From positions 930,001 to 994,000 of the forward strand of contig JAMWBK010000009.1 of assembly GCA_029953675.1 (NCBI GenBank): a stretch of 64,000 bases of DNA, in the 5' to 3' direction. Positions 1 to 11,463 of the stretch are shown one piece after another (the stretch's first letter is position 1; each line of letters starts with the position of its first letter). The translations under genes were made by a program, and so were the position numbers. The stretch comes from Rhodosorus marinus (lineage: Eukaryota > Rhodophyta > Stylonematophyceae > Stylonematales > Stylonemataceae). Under the pieces are notes generated by a model. That model was not told the origin of the DNA, did no database searches, and was given only the letters and a program-made list of their open reading frames with translations.

Positions 1-1732
1 TTACTGTTTGTTCATCCTAGACAATCCAAAAAACATATTAAGTGTCATAATTATATATTGAATTATTTTATAAAATAGATACCCGCGGGAAACTTTTTCC
101 TTTTTCATTGCATAAAGTTGATAAATTATTGTGGATTCATTATTATTATATTGTGCAATAGTAATAATATAATGTATATAAATTTTTTTAACAATAATTC
201 AATAGTACTTTGCCCGTTAACTTGTAGTCTAGGGGGTAGATTTGGGGGTTGGGAATATTAAAATATCGAACTATTATAATTTTTATAAGGTAAAATGGTG
301 TAATGAGTGGTTTAAGAACACCAGAACTTAAGGTGACGCTTTAGACTGTGTTGTGATTGATTTCGTTTGGCCGATGACGAGGGGTGAGAAATTTCTATTT
401 ATTTATTAGATTTTAGTGGTGGAGATGTAATCTTGCTGGGGGTCTTGCAGAAGGCTTTTGATTGTTGCTACGAATGGATTGGAATGGGGAGGGTGGGCAG
501 CCGCTTCGGTGAAAGTTCCTTTTCGTCACTGGTTTGTGAGAGGATCAGCAGGCGGAGTGGTTTCTCAAGACAGATCTTGATTCAGAGGCGTACTAGAGTT
601 GGAAAGGGACCCACTCCCGATGCGAATATTTAGCCTTTAACGCAAATGCACTAGGAACCACATACATTCATCTTTTGTCTCCAAGAACAGCCAATATCTG
701 CTGTCATCTGTGACAAGCGGATGGGCATCGTCTTCAACGAAGAACTGCAGAGAGAATTTTTCGGGTTGGTGAAAACTTCTTCTCGTCAGCGATCCGGATG
801 TCACAACTCAGGTTCGTTGTCTTGTTCACACGACGCTGGGGGCTGATGCAACGCTTTCCACCGGAAATCAGCGAAAAAAACACCGTGTTGGCTTGTTGAC
901 AGACGTACTCCTACAGAAGAGTCCTCCGCCGTTTCTGTGCGGGCTGCATCTATGGACATCGTCTTCAAGCAAGAGACTGGAGAGAACGATGGGGTTCGAA
1001 AATACTTCCTCGTCTTGTACTCACGGGTGGCAGTCTTTGCATGTTCAATCCGATCGTCACTGTGGAAGTGTTACCTCCATCCCCACTCGCTCCCCGGACC
1101 ACGGCCGCCCCTGCCCTTCTGGAGCGTAAAAGATTGATTATGCAATCATTGTCTTCTATTTCGGCCACGGTTTCTGCCAAAAAAATTCAACCCACGAAAT
1201 ATTTTTATGAAAATCTGACCGAAAACGTCAACGAATATCCTTTTCAGTCATTTTCTGGTTGAAATCGGATTAAATATAATCTAAAATAATGGCAGAAATC
1301 AATATCCGTTGTCCATAAAACCTACCTCGAGAAAGCAGATCGGTTTCCACGCTCACTATTGAACTCAGGATTGAAGTATATGATCAGAGGCTAGAGCTTC
1401 CGATTGAAGGACCAAGACCAAGTTCAAGGTTATTTATTTGCGTGTCATTATACCGTGAGAAAGACCTTTTTCCAGCATCGCACCAGTAAAAACATCCCGA
1501 GCCGGGTTCGGTCGCACCGGAGGATCTAGTAGCGTCAGTTCTCTGCATTGGGATTGGGGCGGTGAAGGAGTTCTGGATAGGAACACGTCTCCGTTGGCTT
1601 GAAATTGGATAAGGGTATTCGTGTCTGTCTCATTGCATGAGTTGAAGAAACTATTGAGGAGCTGCTGTAGACTAAACACAAACGAACAAGGGAAAAAAAA
1701 TCAAAAGGCAGCAGGATTCAATGTGATGTCGG
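1..1732. other. Intergenic spacer, no supported gene
   Basis: AT-rich at the left edge (1-450), then mixed composition. Short open frames exist on both strands, the longest about 80 codons (minus strand 1434-1679), but they lack a convincing start, splice signals or a family resemblance. The last 200 bases presumably hold the promoter and leader of the kinase gene that starts at 1733. Confidence 0.5.
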
Positions 1733-3136
1733 ATGGGTGATCGGGATACAGCCGAACCGCGGTCTCAGTACGAGATCGGTGAGCTTCTCGGGCGGGGGTA
1801 AGTGCGCTTCAATCCTATTGTTTTAGCTGTTCGGACGTGGTCTAGATTGTGCTCTGTGTTCTGATGGACAGACAATTTTGGTGTGCGTCATGTAGTTCAT
1901 CTGGACTAGTGTACAGGGCCGTCACCCCGGATGGGTTGGAAGTTGCTATCAAGAAGATTCCCTTGTGCAAGGACTCCATGGTTACGATCCAAAATGAGAT
2001 TGACATGATGAAATCTGCGGAATGTCCTTACTTTGTTGGGCTAATTGATGAGTTCTACGTTGAGGAAGAGGATGAAATGTGGGTAAGCTTCCCGTGATCG
2101 TTGTTTCATTCGTCACGGGTGCATCTCAGAGGTAGCGCCGTACCCGTCGACTTAAGAGGACAATCTGTACTCTTTGGGATCGTTTAGATTGTTCAGGAAT
2201 TCTGCCCAGGGGGCTCCCTAGCGGATGTTATGGAGTTTTGTTCTGTGAGCTTCACGGAAGCGCAAGTTAGGTGGGCGATAAACTGTATTGTTCACGCGGT
2301 CGATTATCTGCACAGTAAAAGCCGCATTCATCGGGACGTAAAAGCGGCTAACACCCTGTTGACCAAGGACGGTGGAGTTCGGTTGACTGATTTGGGCGTA
2401 GCTGCTTTATTGGATGAAAAGACTCAGAGCAGACAGACAGCGATAGGATCCCCGTACTGGATGGCGCCTGAGGTTATTCAGAAATCCATGTACGGTAAAA
2501 AGGTATGCCGGGACTTGAAAACTGGGAGATCAACTCAACCTTCTGTACTTTTTTGCTGATGACCGATTTCCCCTCGTTTTCAAGGCGGATATCTGGTCAA
2601 TTGGAATCACTGCAATAGAGCTGGCTGAAGGCGCACCTCCTATGAAGGATGTTCACCCTTTTCGGGCTTTGTTTGTTATACCTTCACAGCCACCTCCGAC
2701 GCTTTCTATCAACCCGGCGAACTGGTCTAACGCGTTTCACGATTTCGTGAAGTGCTGCCTTCAAAAAGACCCTGCCCTGCGACCATCCGCGGAGGATCTC
2801 CTAAAGCACGAGTTCCTACAAAACCCTCAGAAAGACTGCCTTGCCCTTCTCGTTGACCAAGTGATTGCGAAAATGGAGGAAATCAGGCAGAGCTTGGAGG
2901 CAGAGGCGGCAAAGCCAAGTTCCGAGGGAAACCCGCCTCCTGACAGCAGCCCTGAACCATCGGACGACGATGAAGAGGATACCAACAGTATCGTAGACAA
3001 TGAAGCTGGATGTTCCGACTCCGAGGGCTCTCTTGTGGTTCGCACTTTTAATGCTGATACTCCGCGGACCACGTCGAGCAGAGAAGATGCATATAAGAGA
3101 TTTGTTGAGAAGTTGAAACAGAATCCTAATTCATGA
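1733..3136 (+). CDS. Ste20/MST-like serine/threonine protein kinase
   Basis: Four exons: 1733-1797, 1896-2082, 2188-2502, 2585-3136; phases close and give 372 aa. The two ATGs just upstream (1721, 1726) run into stops, which fixes the start. Residues about 13-285 are a protein kinase domain: glycine loop GRGSSG (20-25, split by intron 1), VAIK lysine 41, HRD at 132-134 with the following KAAN, and activation segment ending GSPYWMAPE (171-179). These last motifs and the short tail place it in the Ste20 germinal-centre-kinase/MST group, which phosphorylates downstream kinases in growth and stress signalling. The metal-binding DFG is DLG here (152-154). The tail of about 85 residues is acidic and low complexity; no SARAH domain is visible. 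Group assignment is fairly sure; the pathway is inference. Confidence 0.9.
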
Positions 3137-3445
3137 CAATAGCAAGCATCGGAACTTATCAAAGAAAGTTAACTAGAAGGACAAGAACATTCCCACTTTT
3201 AGAAGATAAGAAAAGCGCCTCGAAAACTGAAGCTTAGAAGAAGGAAAGGCTAGTCGGAGCGGAGAAAATGCCGAGTTTCTTCAGGTTCGAACTTGGTGCA
3301 GATTGCCCGACATGGACGGACTTGCTTCTGAAGGCTCCATCCTAATCTGGCTTCTTTGTCGATTTCGCCAGCCAAGACACAGCCATCGCAAAAGCTAATG
3401 GAGGTGACCAAGCGCGTTAGCGCGGGCTTCCTCAACTGCCCTTTC

Positions 3446-3948
3446 TCAGGAAGCTTCATCATCGTCCTCTTTAACTTCCTCCAGGTCCACTTTCGGAGAT
3501 CGAGTAGACGATAGAGCAAATAATTTAGCCAGATTCTGTTCATCGGTTACATGTTTCCCAGAGTCAGCGGGAGCGTACCATCTGCCTCATTGCTTGCTGG
3601 CTTGTTGCCAAGCTCTTTGATGTACTTGGTGAGTACTTCCGACGATTTCGATTGCATATCTCTGAGCGCCGCAGTGAGGCTCTCTAAACAGTCCATGGTT
3701 TCCATGGAACAAAAAAAATCAGGTAAACTTTGTCTTTCAGTCAGTGAGAAACATGACAGGATGCAACGCGCGACCTACGACGAGAGTGACTCCTGTAACC
3801 GTCTACAGGAGAGGGAAAAGAAGCAGAACTTTGAAACTCATTTACCTTTCCCGCGACCTAAGTCGCTGGCATTCACGTCAGTGGTTGCTTCGAACGTGCC
3901 GTTCGGCAAGGAAACGACCTGCCTGATCCGGAGCTTCTGATCCGTCAT
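3446..3948 (-). CDS. GON7-like small acidic protein (possible KEOPS subunit)
   Basis: Three short exons on the complement: 3948-3846, 3683-3579 and 3489-3446, with introns of 162 and 89 nt; phases 1 and 1 close to give 83 aa. Seen: a start MTDQKLRIRQ, an LPNG turn near residue 15, an amphipathic helix around residues 37-58, then an acidic tail (EEVKEDDDEAS) ending in TGA. This order of a small strand region, one helix and an acidic disordered tail resembles human GON7, the smallest subunit of the KEOPS complex that makes t6A37 in tRNA. The resemblance is by eye and the protein is short, so the family call is tentative. The exon structure is better supported, because reading frame, GT-AG ends and phase all agree. 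It lies tail-to-tail with the kinase gene, 309 bp away. Confidence 0.5.
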
Positions 3949-4991
3949 TGAGATCGAATCCTTCAAAGAAAACTCCGATCACATCTACCCCCCTTCACCA
4001 TCCCAAGCACAGCATCGACTTGAGTCAGACCTCCCCTGACTAGATAGGCAGATGAACTTCCTGTTCAGCTAGCAGGAAGGAAAGGTGCTCAAAACCGTCA
4101 GAGGCCTTTCAACACTTCAGATAGACTTTTTCCCGATTCAGCGTGAAGTTTATACTTGTCAGAGACGATCAACTCAGAGAAAACGTTTATCAAAGCCAGC
4201 GTAATGAGAACGGGCCTCCGCCTCTTCCTGAATGCAACAAACCGTTAGCGCGGAGGAGAAATTCTGAACCTGCGCTCGACTCAGGTTTAGAATACAAGTG
4301 TTGGTGGCGCGAGAATGGGAGCCGCAACCTCTGTGGTCAACCGGATGACGTTACAGTGAAAGATATTCATCGATCTCCGTGACCGTTGGCGAAACGCTTG
4401 CCAAACGCTCAAGCGCTCGGATCCAAGGAGGGGGGACTCTACCGTCCGCTATTTTCTGTGTTTTCCTTTGCAGAGGACCTCCCCACTGCCGTCCTCTCTC
4501 TCGGAGGCGGTCTGTTGTTCAAGGCAGTACCCACTAGCCATCTGTAGTTTGCTGCGGAAGCAACGGAGTCCATCCGAGGCGCTTTCAGCCTAGGAAGAGA
4601 CGGACACTTTGGGGAAGGGCGAGATCTGTTGCTATTGAGAACGTGGGGGCTTAGCAGGCTCTGACTGACCCTGGTGGACCATTGTCGTCCAGCACACGGA
4701 GCTTTTCGATCTCAAAACAGTTCAGCGCTTGGGTATGCCCAGAGGGACCCGGTCGGTGGTGCATATGTCATCAGCGGGTATTCGCTTTCGTTTACGAAGA
4801 GAACACCACGCCTATGCTGTGATCTATGTGATACAGTTGCGTTCATATATGATTTTCTTTCTTGCATGAATCAATTTCCCCTGTGGTTTCCATAGCGCAA
4901 ACGATGCAGTCCATCCTCCACAAAAGAATGTACAGACCCGTCCACCAAGCTTTGCAGTACCTAATCCTTCAAACCGAGTTTTCTCCTCTCC
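3949..4991. other. Intergenic spacer
   Basis: Between the head of the GON7-like gene and the tail of the RETICULATA-related gene. Frames of 60-80 codons occur (for example + strand 4143-4382 from GTG), with no motif or splice context. The segment next to 3949 should hold the GON7-like promoter. Nothing else recognisable. Confidence 0.45.
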
Positions 4992-6089
4992 TCATTGTAA
5001 TCCGACGGATCTCGCATACCACACCCAACTTGCACCTCCTACAATGTTATTCATAGTCCTAAAAAGTCCACTGGAAGTCTTGGCGACGGCATCCGGTGCC
5101 CACCTGAACATTCCTCTCTCCAGACCTGCAACCAGCTGGTACCTAGGGCTCGAACTCACAAACATGAAGCCTGCCCATCCGAAAGCGTTGGGTATCAAGC
5201 CCGGCAACTTCTTGGTCCTCATGGCACTGGCTTCGGGAGACTTTGCATTACGAAGTGCCAACAGGACGTACGAGATACAGGTCCCAGCGAGCCCAGCAAC
5301 GAGTCCAACACAAGAAAACTTCATTCCTGTTACTAGAAATCCAAGACATCGTGATACGAGGGAGTGCTTTGCACTTGGCGGAGAGGCCTATGCACAAAAC
5401 AAGCAGCAGAGCCCGGATCAAGTGAGACAGTGACAACGCTAAGAGCGACGATGGAAATAACAACAACTGAGTGATTATCGGATCGATGTAGGGACCGGGC
5501 TTACTGCAAAGACATTTGGAGGAAGGCTCGAAATCCATCGCTTCAGTGCCAAGGAACTCTGTACATCGTTGGCTATCGACGGCGCCGCCATCCACAGCGC
5601 AGTAAAATTGAGAACTGCTCCTACAACAATATCGCAGAAGGCAAAATCCAGCTCGTTCAACACCTCCTTGCCGCGAGCGGCTACCATACCAATTACAGCC
5701 AATCCGAGACCCACTGTCTCCTCCATCAACAGCTTAAACCCAAATTTCGGGTCAGCAGCTAGTTTTGCTCTCCAAGCCGGCCAAATTTCCGCCAAGTAGC
5801 CAGACAAACCGGATTTGGTAGCTTCCAAGTACGCCCTCAGCTGCTCTGCAGACAATCCCCTCAACTCGGGGGTGAGAGCGCTTTCCTTCTTGCCATAGAT
5901 AGCCAAGACGGTGGACAAACCGCTTGCTGTATCCCCACCACCACCACCACCACCTCCTCCTCCACTATCTCCATCTCCACCCTTGATCCCTCCGTTCCCG
6001 ACACCTCCGTCCCCAACCACACACACGCTCACCCCCCGGCTCCGTCGACTGCTGCCAACTCGAACCCCGCTAACGAAACCAGTACTCAT
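4992..6089 (-). CDS. RETICULATA-related plastid envelope protein (DUF3411)
   Basis: Two exons on the complement, 6089-5505 and 5387-4992, joined in phase 0 across a 117-nt intron; 326 aa. The start ATG at 6089 opens a Ser/Arg/Gly-rich leader with a ten-glycine run (about residues 43-53), plausible as a plastid transit peptide. The body matches the RETICULATA/RER family: an EETVGLGLAVIG segment, NELDFAFCDIVVGAVLNF, then after the intron GLVAGLAGTCISYVLL and a C-terminal NNIVGGASWVWYAR stretch, giving about four hydrophobic segments. In plants these proteins sit in the chloroplast envelope and affect leaf development and metabolite supply; the transported substrate is unknown. Here it is evidence for a plastid. 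Family call is firm; function is not. Confidence 0.9.
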
Positions 6090-7220
6090 CGCTTTTTCAG
6101 TAGACTAACTATTCAGAACCCTTCTACTACACATCCAAAACCTAATAATAAAACCCTAACAACACTCCAACAGCTCAACCCACCCTCCTCCCCATGCCAA
6201 ACCTACACACACCCCCTACAAATCCATCTTCCCCCACCCCACCCTACCCAAAACAAAAAAAATGGCGGCAACAACTCTTAACTGTCACTCTACAAAATAT
6301 CCAGAAACCGTCCACAAAAAAATCTCATACAATTAATAAGAACCCGCATATCCAAATTCTTAACTGACGCTTATGGAACATCATCGACGGCTGGGTCCCC
6401 CCCCCCCCACCCCACTCTCAGAGGAAGTTAACCCATTAAAAATTCCACTCTTCTCCGATCTCGATTGTTAAAATGGGGGTCATTCGTTTTAGACAGGGGC
6501 AACGTTTGTGGCGTCCCCTTTAAAACGATCTCTTCTCTTGTTTCTTTCATAACTGGTCGCTATAGTGAATTCTACATGAGCCCATCGTCTTGTTCATCAT
6601 GGCCGTTGCTCGATATGAAATCCTCTACTACTCCAGTCCACTCTTGCTGCGGGAAGCTGCTCTTCATGGATTAGACTCCTTAACTACCCTTACCCCCCTC
6701 CCACCCCCCTTCCTCTCTGAAGCTGCTTAAAAAGCTCAGATTAGGGCATTTTCTTTGCACGACTGATCTATGGGCGTTCTTGGTGCTTTTCTTGATCGGA
6801 AATGCAATATGAATCTTTTCTTCTAAAATTCAGAATAGTTATGAAATAGACTTTTGGAATAAAATTCGCTCAAATTGTTGGGAGGGGATTTTTAGGGGTT
6901 GATGGGAAGATGAAATTTGGAAGGAATGACTAATTTAGTTTAGCTAAATGAATAAGTGGTACCTCGGCAGGTGCGGAGGTGGGGAGCTCGTTGTAGAATT
7001 TTTAAAGTTGGATTCGTGAGTGAGATGGAGGGGTAGTTTTGCAGGGTGAGTGGGTGGGGGGTTTGGGGTAGTTAGGATGGTCGGAGGTCGATGAGGTGAC
7101 TTTCTGGTTTTTGCAAGGACATTTATCGATCGTTTTATCGAGTTCTTGTTTAAAGAAGGCGGTGTGTGCAATGAAAATCCACAGAGCGGAATCACTTGAG
7201 AATCCCTTTCCTCACCCTCA
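6090..7220. other. Intergenic spacer, low complexity
   Basis: Begins with C/A-rich sequence (6120-6420, with a C9 run near 6400), the probable upstream region of the RETICULATA-related gene. The rest carries T- and G-rich runs and no frame with recognisable protein features. Confidence 0.45.
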
Positions 7221-7513
7221 TCATGACCACTCCTTGGTGATCACATTCCTGTTTGTCCCATGAGGAAGCGTAACAACGTGTGGCGTATCCTTCTTGAGAC
7301 TCGAAAACAATTTCATTGGTACCAAATGTGGGCGTAGAATCAGTGGAAACCCCGGACGATGCTGTTGAGCTGGCTAACCTCACCCCTTGCACGTTGATTC
7401 TGTCGATGTCCCAATCCAGCTGGCCAGACTACCAGTGAAAAATACACAGGCTCCTGCGACAAGCGCTCTTTGAGCACAAAAACCTGTGCTACAAGAGGAA
7501 TGATCCATTGCAT
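7221..7513 (-). CDS. Tentative two-exon gene for a 68-residue protein
   Basis: Not recognised. Reading the complement from an ATG at 7513, exon 1 (7513-7379, 45 codons) has a hydrophobic start (MQWIIPLVAQVFVLKERL). It ends at GAG before GTTAGC. An 86-nt GT-AG intron then leads to exon 2 (7292-7221), which ends KEWS and TGA. Both joints are phase 0. A small membrane-associated or organelle-targeted protein would fit. Alternative donors (for example GTGAGG one codon earlier) give a different tail, so the model is weak. Confidence 0.3.
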
Positions 7514-8165
7514 GTGGCGAAAAATCAATCAGAGAGTCGTCAGTGCTAGGCCGCCTTTTTTTTTTTTTTTTGCATCTGCTTCCATGCGTTCACTTGTACA
7601 GCCCTGCTGACTCCCAAAATGCATCTTCAAAAAGCTTGACATCAGGAAATCACCAAAAATTGAAAATCAGTATACTTTCGACCGATTCAATGAACTGATT
7701 GAACTCAACTTGCTGAACTCTAGTAGCGTTTTAGTATTAACGTGTACATTCGAAAACGAAAGTTTTTTGGAAATTAGTACACTAATCCCACGGGCGGTGG
7801 GTGAGATCAATTTTGAGCTCGAAGGAAAGCCTCCGAACCAATGCGAGGGTTAGACGAGCTTGATTGATTGAATCAGTTACGCAGCCGTCGGCTTAGTGAT
7901 TTGCTCTCCTTCAGTTTCACTGTTTGCAGACGGTTTGCTGACCGTTTGCTGTGCGTGGAAGCCAGCGGGAACGCTCCAGAACCTGAGTAGGCAAGACTTC
8001 TTGACCCGAGTGTGGCTGGGTCACCCACGGGTCACTTCTGTTGGTGGTTTGGTCCAGGAGAATCGATCTATAAACCAAGCAGATTGCCATTTTAATAAAT
8101 CTGCATACAACTCATGCTTACCAGTTTCTCGCCACGTGTTCACCGTTTTCTGAGCGCATTTTGAC
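7514..8165. other. Intergenic spacer
   Basis: Contains a long T run near 7557-7573 and a few short frames (for example + strand 7896-8153 from a non-ATG start) with no motif. Probably 3' flank of the WD40-type gene and 5' flank of the tentative microgene. Confidence 0.45.
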
Positions 8166-10049
8166 CTATACGAAGGTTGAATTGAAGTCCACCGCTAGGG
8201 ACGCGGGCCTCTTGCTCGTCACAAAGTGTTCGTAGTACCCATTTTCGCGAATTATATGCACCTCAACATGAGTCAGAGAAGGGTGTTCTGATGGAGTTCG
8301 AGTCACGGAAAAACCGACAATGGTCTTGTCCCGCCGCGGGCTCCAGAGGGCCCTACCGAAGACGGACCTGGACAGGACTGCTTCAGTGACAAAAGCGAAC
8401 CTCTCTGTTCCATTCTCGACCATCCTCACTATCCTGACAAGCACGATGATGCCAGATCCTTGAATGCACGCGACTACAAGCGACAGCTCTGGCACATATT
8501 CCGCCATGGAGATTCGATTCGCTTCGTGCTCGCATTGGATTGCCCCAGACTGCTCCATATCCTTCGGAACCAGTGGACTCAGTTCTGCCAACCAGGCGGT
8601 TCGATCAGAAGCTCTGACTAACACGAGAGACTCTCTTCGTCCGAGAACTACCATATCTTTCGACGGTATGTCCAGGGTATCCGTTTCCATACCCATTTCC
8701 ATATCCACTTCCTGGGGACCAAGTCTTTGAAGATTAGGACTCCACTGCATAAGCAGCGGTGAAGACTTCTCTTCAGATAAGCTCGACCTCTCCCATGTTG
8801 AGAAGTGCTCACACTCCTCGACTTCAAGCAGCGACCCCTCAGTAACTGGTTCCTGTACAACTTCTAAATCATCGCAACTATCCACATCGTCGACTTCTTC
8901 GATGACCTGGTCGGAATCCTCACCAACTGGCCTTCTGGAGTCCGCAAGCGCTTGCGATATGCTCATACTCGAGTTCATGGGTTGAACGAGTGGCTCTTGC
9001 GGCGGTGGGTCCGCGTTCATCGAGGTGGTTCGCTGTGGCTGTCGGTGCTCCTGCATATCGACAATTGAGGGGTATGATGGAGCCGATACTGCCTGATAAG
9101 CGTCAGTCAAGTCATCTAAAACGAACGATTCCCGAGTTACGCCAACACGACACACTGGGGCACATGTTATGGATTCCCCAAACTTTGTCCAGAACAGCCG
9201 CAACGCATTGGAATACGAGTTTTTCTCGTCACTGCCAGTTTCTTCGACTAGAGCAAAAAACTTGTCGCAGTTGCCAACCCTCTTTACACTCTCGTACGGA
9301 ACGTACTGCACAAACCAGCCCCACGTACGCATAGAATTGAAGTGACTTAAGTCACAAAATGAGACTATCCCGGCGTGTTCCCAGTCCCATAGGAAGATTG
9401 ATCCATCGAGGCTGCAGGAAAGCAGGTGCCTCCCATTCGGAGTGAACGAAACGCAAGGTATATTCCCGAGGTGTCCAACCAATTCTTCATGGGGCATGGA
9501 AGGTGCGAGCAGGGGCTCTTGCGATGAAGCAGGAGACAAAATCCTGAACAATCGCACAGAGGGAGCGTTACAACTGACCGCGAGGACCCTTCTTCCAGGA
9601 TGAGCGCTGATTCCCCACGCAGAGTCCGGCATGGTTGCCATCCACCCTCGTGGGTCCCGAGGACGCTCATCAGCGCGTCCCAGTTGAATAGCCATGACGC
9701 TCCCTGGTCCATGGCCAGCTTCCCCGCAAGCGGCGAAAAGGACGTCCCCCAGATCATCAAAGCTGTAACACTTGAGCTGATTAACCGTGTTCCCAATTCC
9801 ATACCGCAAACTCCTACGAAATTTAAGAGTTCTTGACAAGGGATTTCTCAAAGCGGTATCATCCCTCTCAAGAAGGAACTCCCTGATGCATCCGTCGCTT
9901 CCCGCGACGTACATGTACTTTCCGCTCGAGTCCATGGCCAATAGACTCATTCTCCAGGTGCTTAGATCATGCTCGGACATACTAGGCAGTTGGACATCCT
10001 CGAAGCTATACTCGACCATGACGGGCAAGTATCTCGACTCGAGGGCCAT
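8166..10049 (-). CDS. WD40-repeat protein, possibly Crt10-like
   Basis: One long uninterrupted frame; the first in-frame ATG at 10049 gives 627 aa. The frame stays open upstream to about 10110, where a CTTTAG acceptor-like site occurs, so a further 5' exon is possible. The N-terminal half shows beta-propeller features: repeats ending in IREFLL, VRLFRIL and the clear blade SLDGSIFLWDW (about residues 215-225), preceded by GHLGNIPCVSF. The middle (about 320-420) is acidic and Ser-rich, a likely disordered insertion. The C-terminal third resumes short hydrophobic strand-like segments. The order WGISAHP, GH..NIP and SLDG..LWD resembles the fungal Crt10 family, an adaptor linked to ribonucleotide reductase gene control, but this is a weak resemblance and any WD40 scaffold is possible. 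Confidence 0.78.
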   Translation of the reverse strand: MALESRYLPVMVEYSFEDVQLPSMSEHDLSTWRMSLLAMDSSGKYMYVAGSDGCIREFLLERDDTALRNPLSRTLKFRRSLRYGIGNTVNQLKCYSFDDLGDVLFAACGEAGHGPGSVMAIQLGRADERPRDPRGWMATMPDSAWGISAHPGRRVLAVSCNAPSVRLFRILSPASSQEPLLAPSMPHEELVGHLGNIPCVSFTPNGRHLLSCSLDGSIFLWDWEHAGIVSFCDLSHFNSMRTWGWFVQYVPYESVKRVGNCDKFFALVEETGSDEKNSYSNALRLFWTKFGESITCAPVCRVGVTRESFVLDDLTDAYQAVSAPSYPSIVDMQEHRQPQRTTSMNADPPPQEPLVQPMNSSMSISQALADSRRPVGEDSDQVIEEVDDVDSCDDLEVVQEPVTEGSLLEVEECEHFSTWERSSLSEEKSSPLLMQWSPNLQRLGPQEVDMEMGMETDTLDIPSKDMVVLGRRESLVLVRASDRTAWLAELSPLVPKDMEQSGAIQCEHEANRISMAEYVPELSLVVACIQGSGIIVLVRIVRMVENGTERFAFVTEAVLSRSVFGRALWSPRRDKTIVGFSVTRTPSEHPSLTHVEVHIIRENGYYEHFVTSKRPASLAVDFNSTFV

Positions 10050-11463
10050 CGCATCCCGCTCACCAGTGACCAACCCCACCAGTCGTAATTTCAGCTCTCT
10101 AAAGCAGTCCTATATTCAACCACTGGACGAACAACAGACCATGAGATAGCAAAGTTGCCTCTTGAGGACCGACATGGAGCTCTGGCTCAACGCAAGCATG
10201 CGCATCTCAGACGTCAGTCTGACTCCATCTTCGACACAACCCCGTCAATGCGCAAACTTAGCGACCATGACAACAGCTCAAACCGGGCAGATGGTCTCCA
10301 AAAGATCCTGCGTACCCTTGAAGAAGCACATATATCAGCTCAAGTGGTAGAATAACAAGATACCCAGCAAGGCTTCTAGCCAACCTTGATAGCCAAGCTC
10401 CGCCATCCGGTCCTCGCTCCTTCCTCAACCCGCAGTAAGCAAATGAGATATTTTGGTGAAGCGAATCCTAGGAAGCTCTGATGAACAGCTCGGGCTTCGA
10501 TTAGGTTGGACAGTTCATCTTTTCGAGGCGCAAGCTGGTCTGAGGAGAGTGTAAAACTAACAAGTTGAGCGCTGGCAGCCACAAAAGGCTCCTCATGAGT
10601 AGTGTGAGTGTTTTCCGAGCAAAACTACGTGGAACATGACTAGCTCGTCCGGAGGACTCATCTGTCGTGGGAGTGCTTCCCTAAATGAAAAGTCGTCTCC
10701 CTCTAGCGGACTTTTTGAAGTGTGCCTGCTCGGGGTGTTGCCCAAGTAAAAATATTCCAAGGGTTCGTGCAGCTACAAAGTTTTAACTGCGCGCAGAGAG
10801 AAACGTCCTTTGTTTTTCGCGGGGATTGACTCATCACAGCCACGATTGCAACCATGTCGACACTCTTGTTTTCGCTTCCCCGAGCCTTTAGAAGAGATGA
10901 CAGAGAGTGATGTTCAGCGGGAATTTCTGGAGATCGGGGCTAGACAGGTTCAGATTGCGCAAAAGGCATCTGTCTGTCCGCGCTACTTCTTTCTTTGTTA
11001 AGGAGCAGCACTCACCCGAGCCTATCTCCTGTCTAAAGCTCTACGCGAGTGAGGTCCCCCCTCTGTGCGGATTGGCTTGAGAGATGCAATGTAAGGGTGA
11101 AGTACAGTTACTTCTATCAAAAGTCTCATCAAGGTCAGCAACAATCCCAGTTCCGGTCTAGGTACGTGTAATACACATTCATCAGTTTTCGCATGCACCG
11201 GCAGCGCTCGTGGATTAAATTTTGGATATCGAAAGTCAAGGTTTGCAAGTTGAACGAAGCTCGGATTCCCTCCGAACTCATTTTGCTGTTGGAGTCAAAA
11301 GCTGTTACGCCCACCCTCATCTCTGGTGGTTTAAGTGGGAGATCCAAGGGCGATTGAAAGTGGGAATGGATTGCTAAAAAGGAGAGGATCCTGTTGTTGA
11401 AAATGGAGAGTCAGTGGTGGGTTTAATACTGAGATATCGGATTTGGTCATACAGCGACCTCGA
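10050..11463. other. Intergenic spacer between divergent genes
   Basis: Divergent upstream region shared by the WD40-type gene (-) and the dehydrogenase gene (+). Open frames up to about 120 codons occur on the plus strand opposite the WD40 gene, but they are antisense shadows. The middle (10380-11330) shows no recognisable coding or structural element. Confidence 0.45.

Noticed and set aside
10376..10582. 68-codon minus-strand frame upstream of the WD40-type gene
   Set aside because: Starts with GTG, no motif and no clean splice to the WD40 exon could be found.
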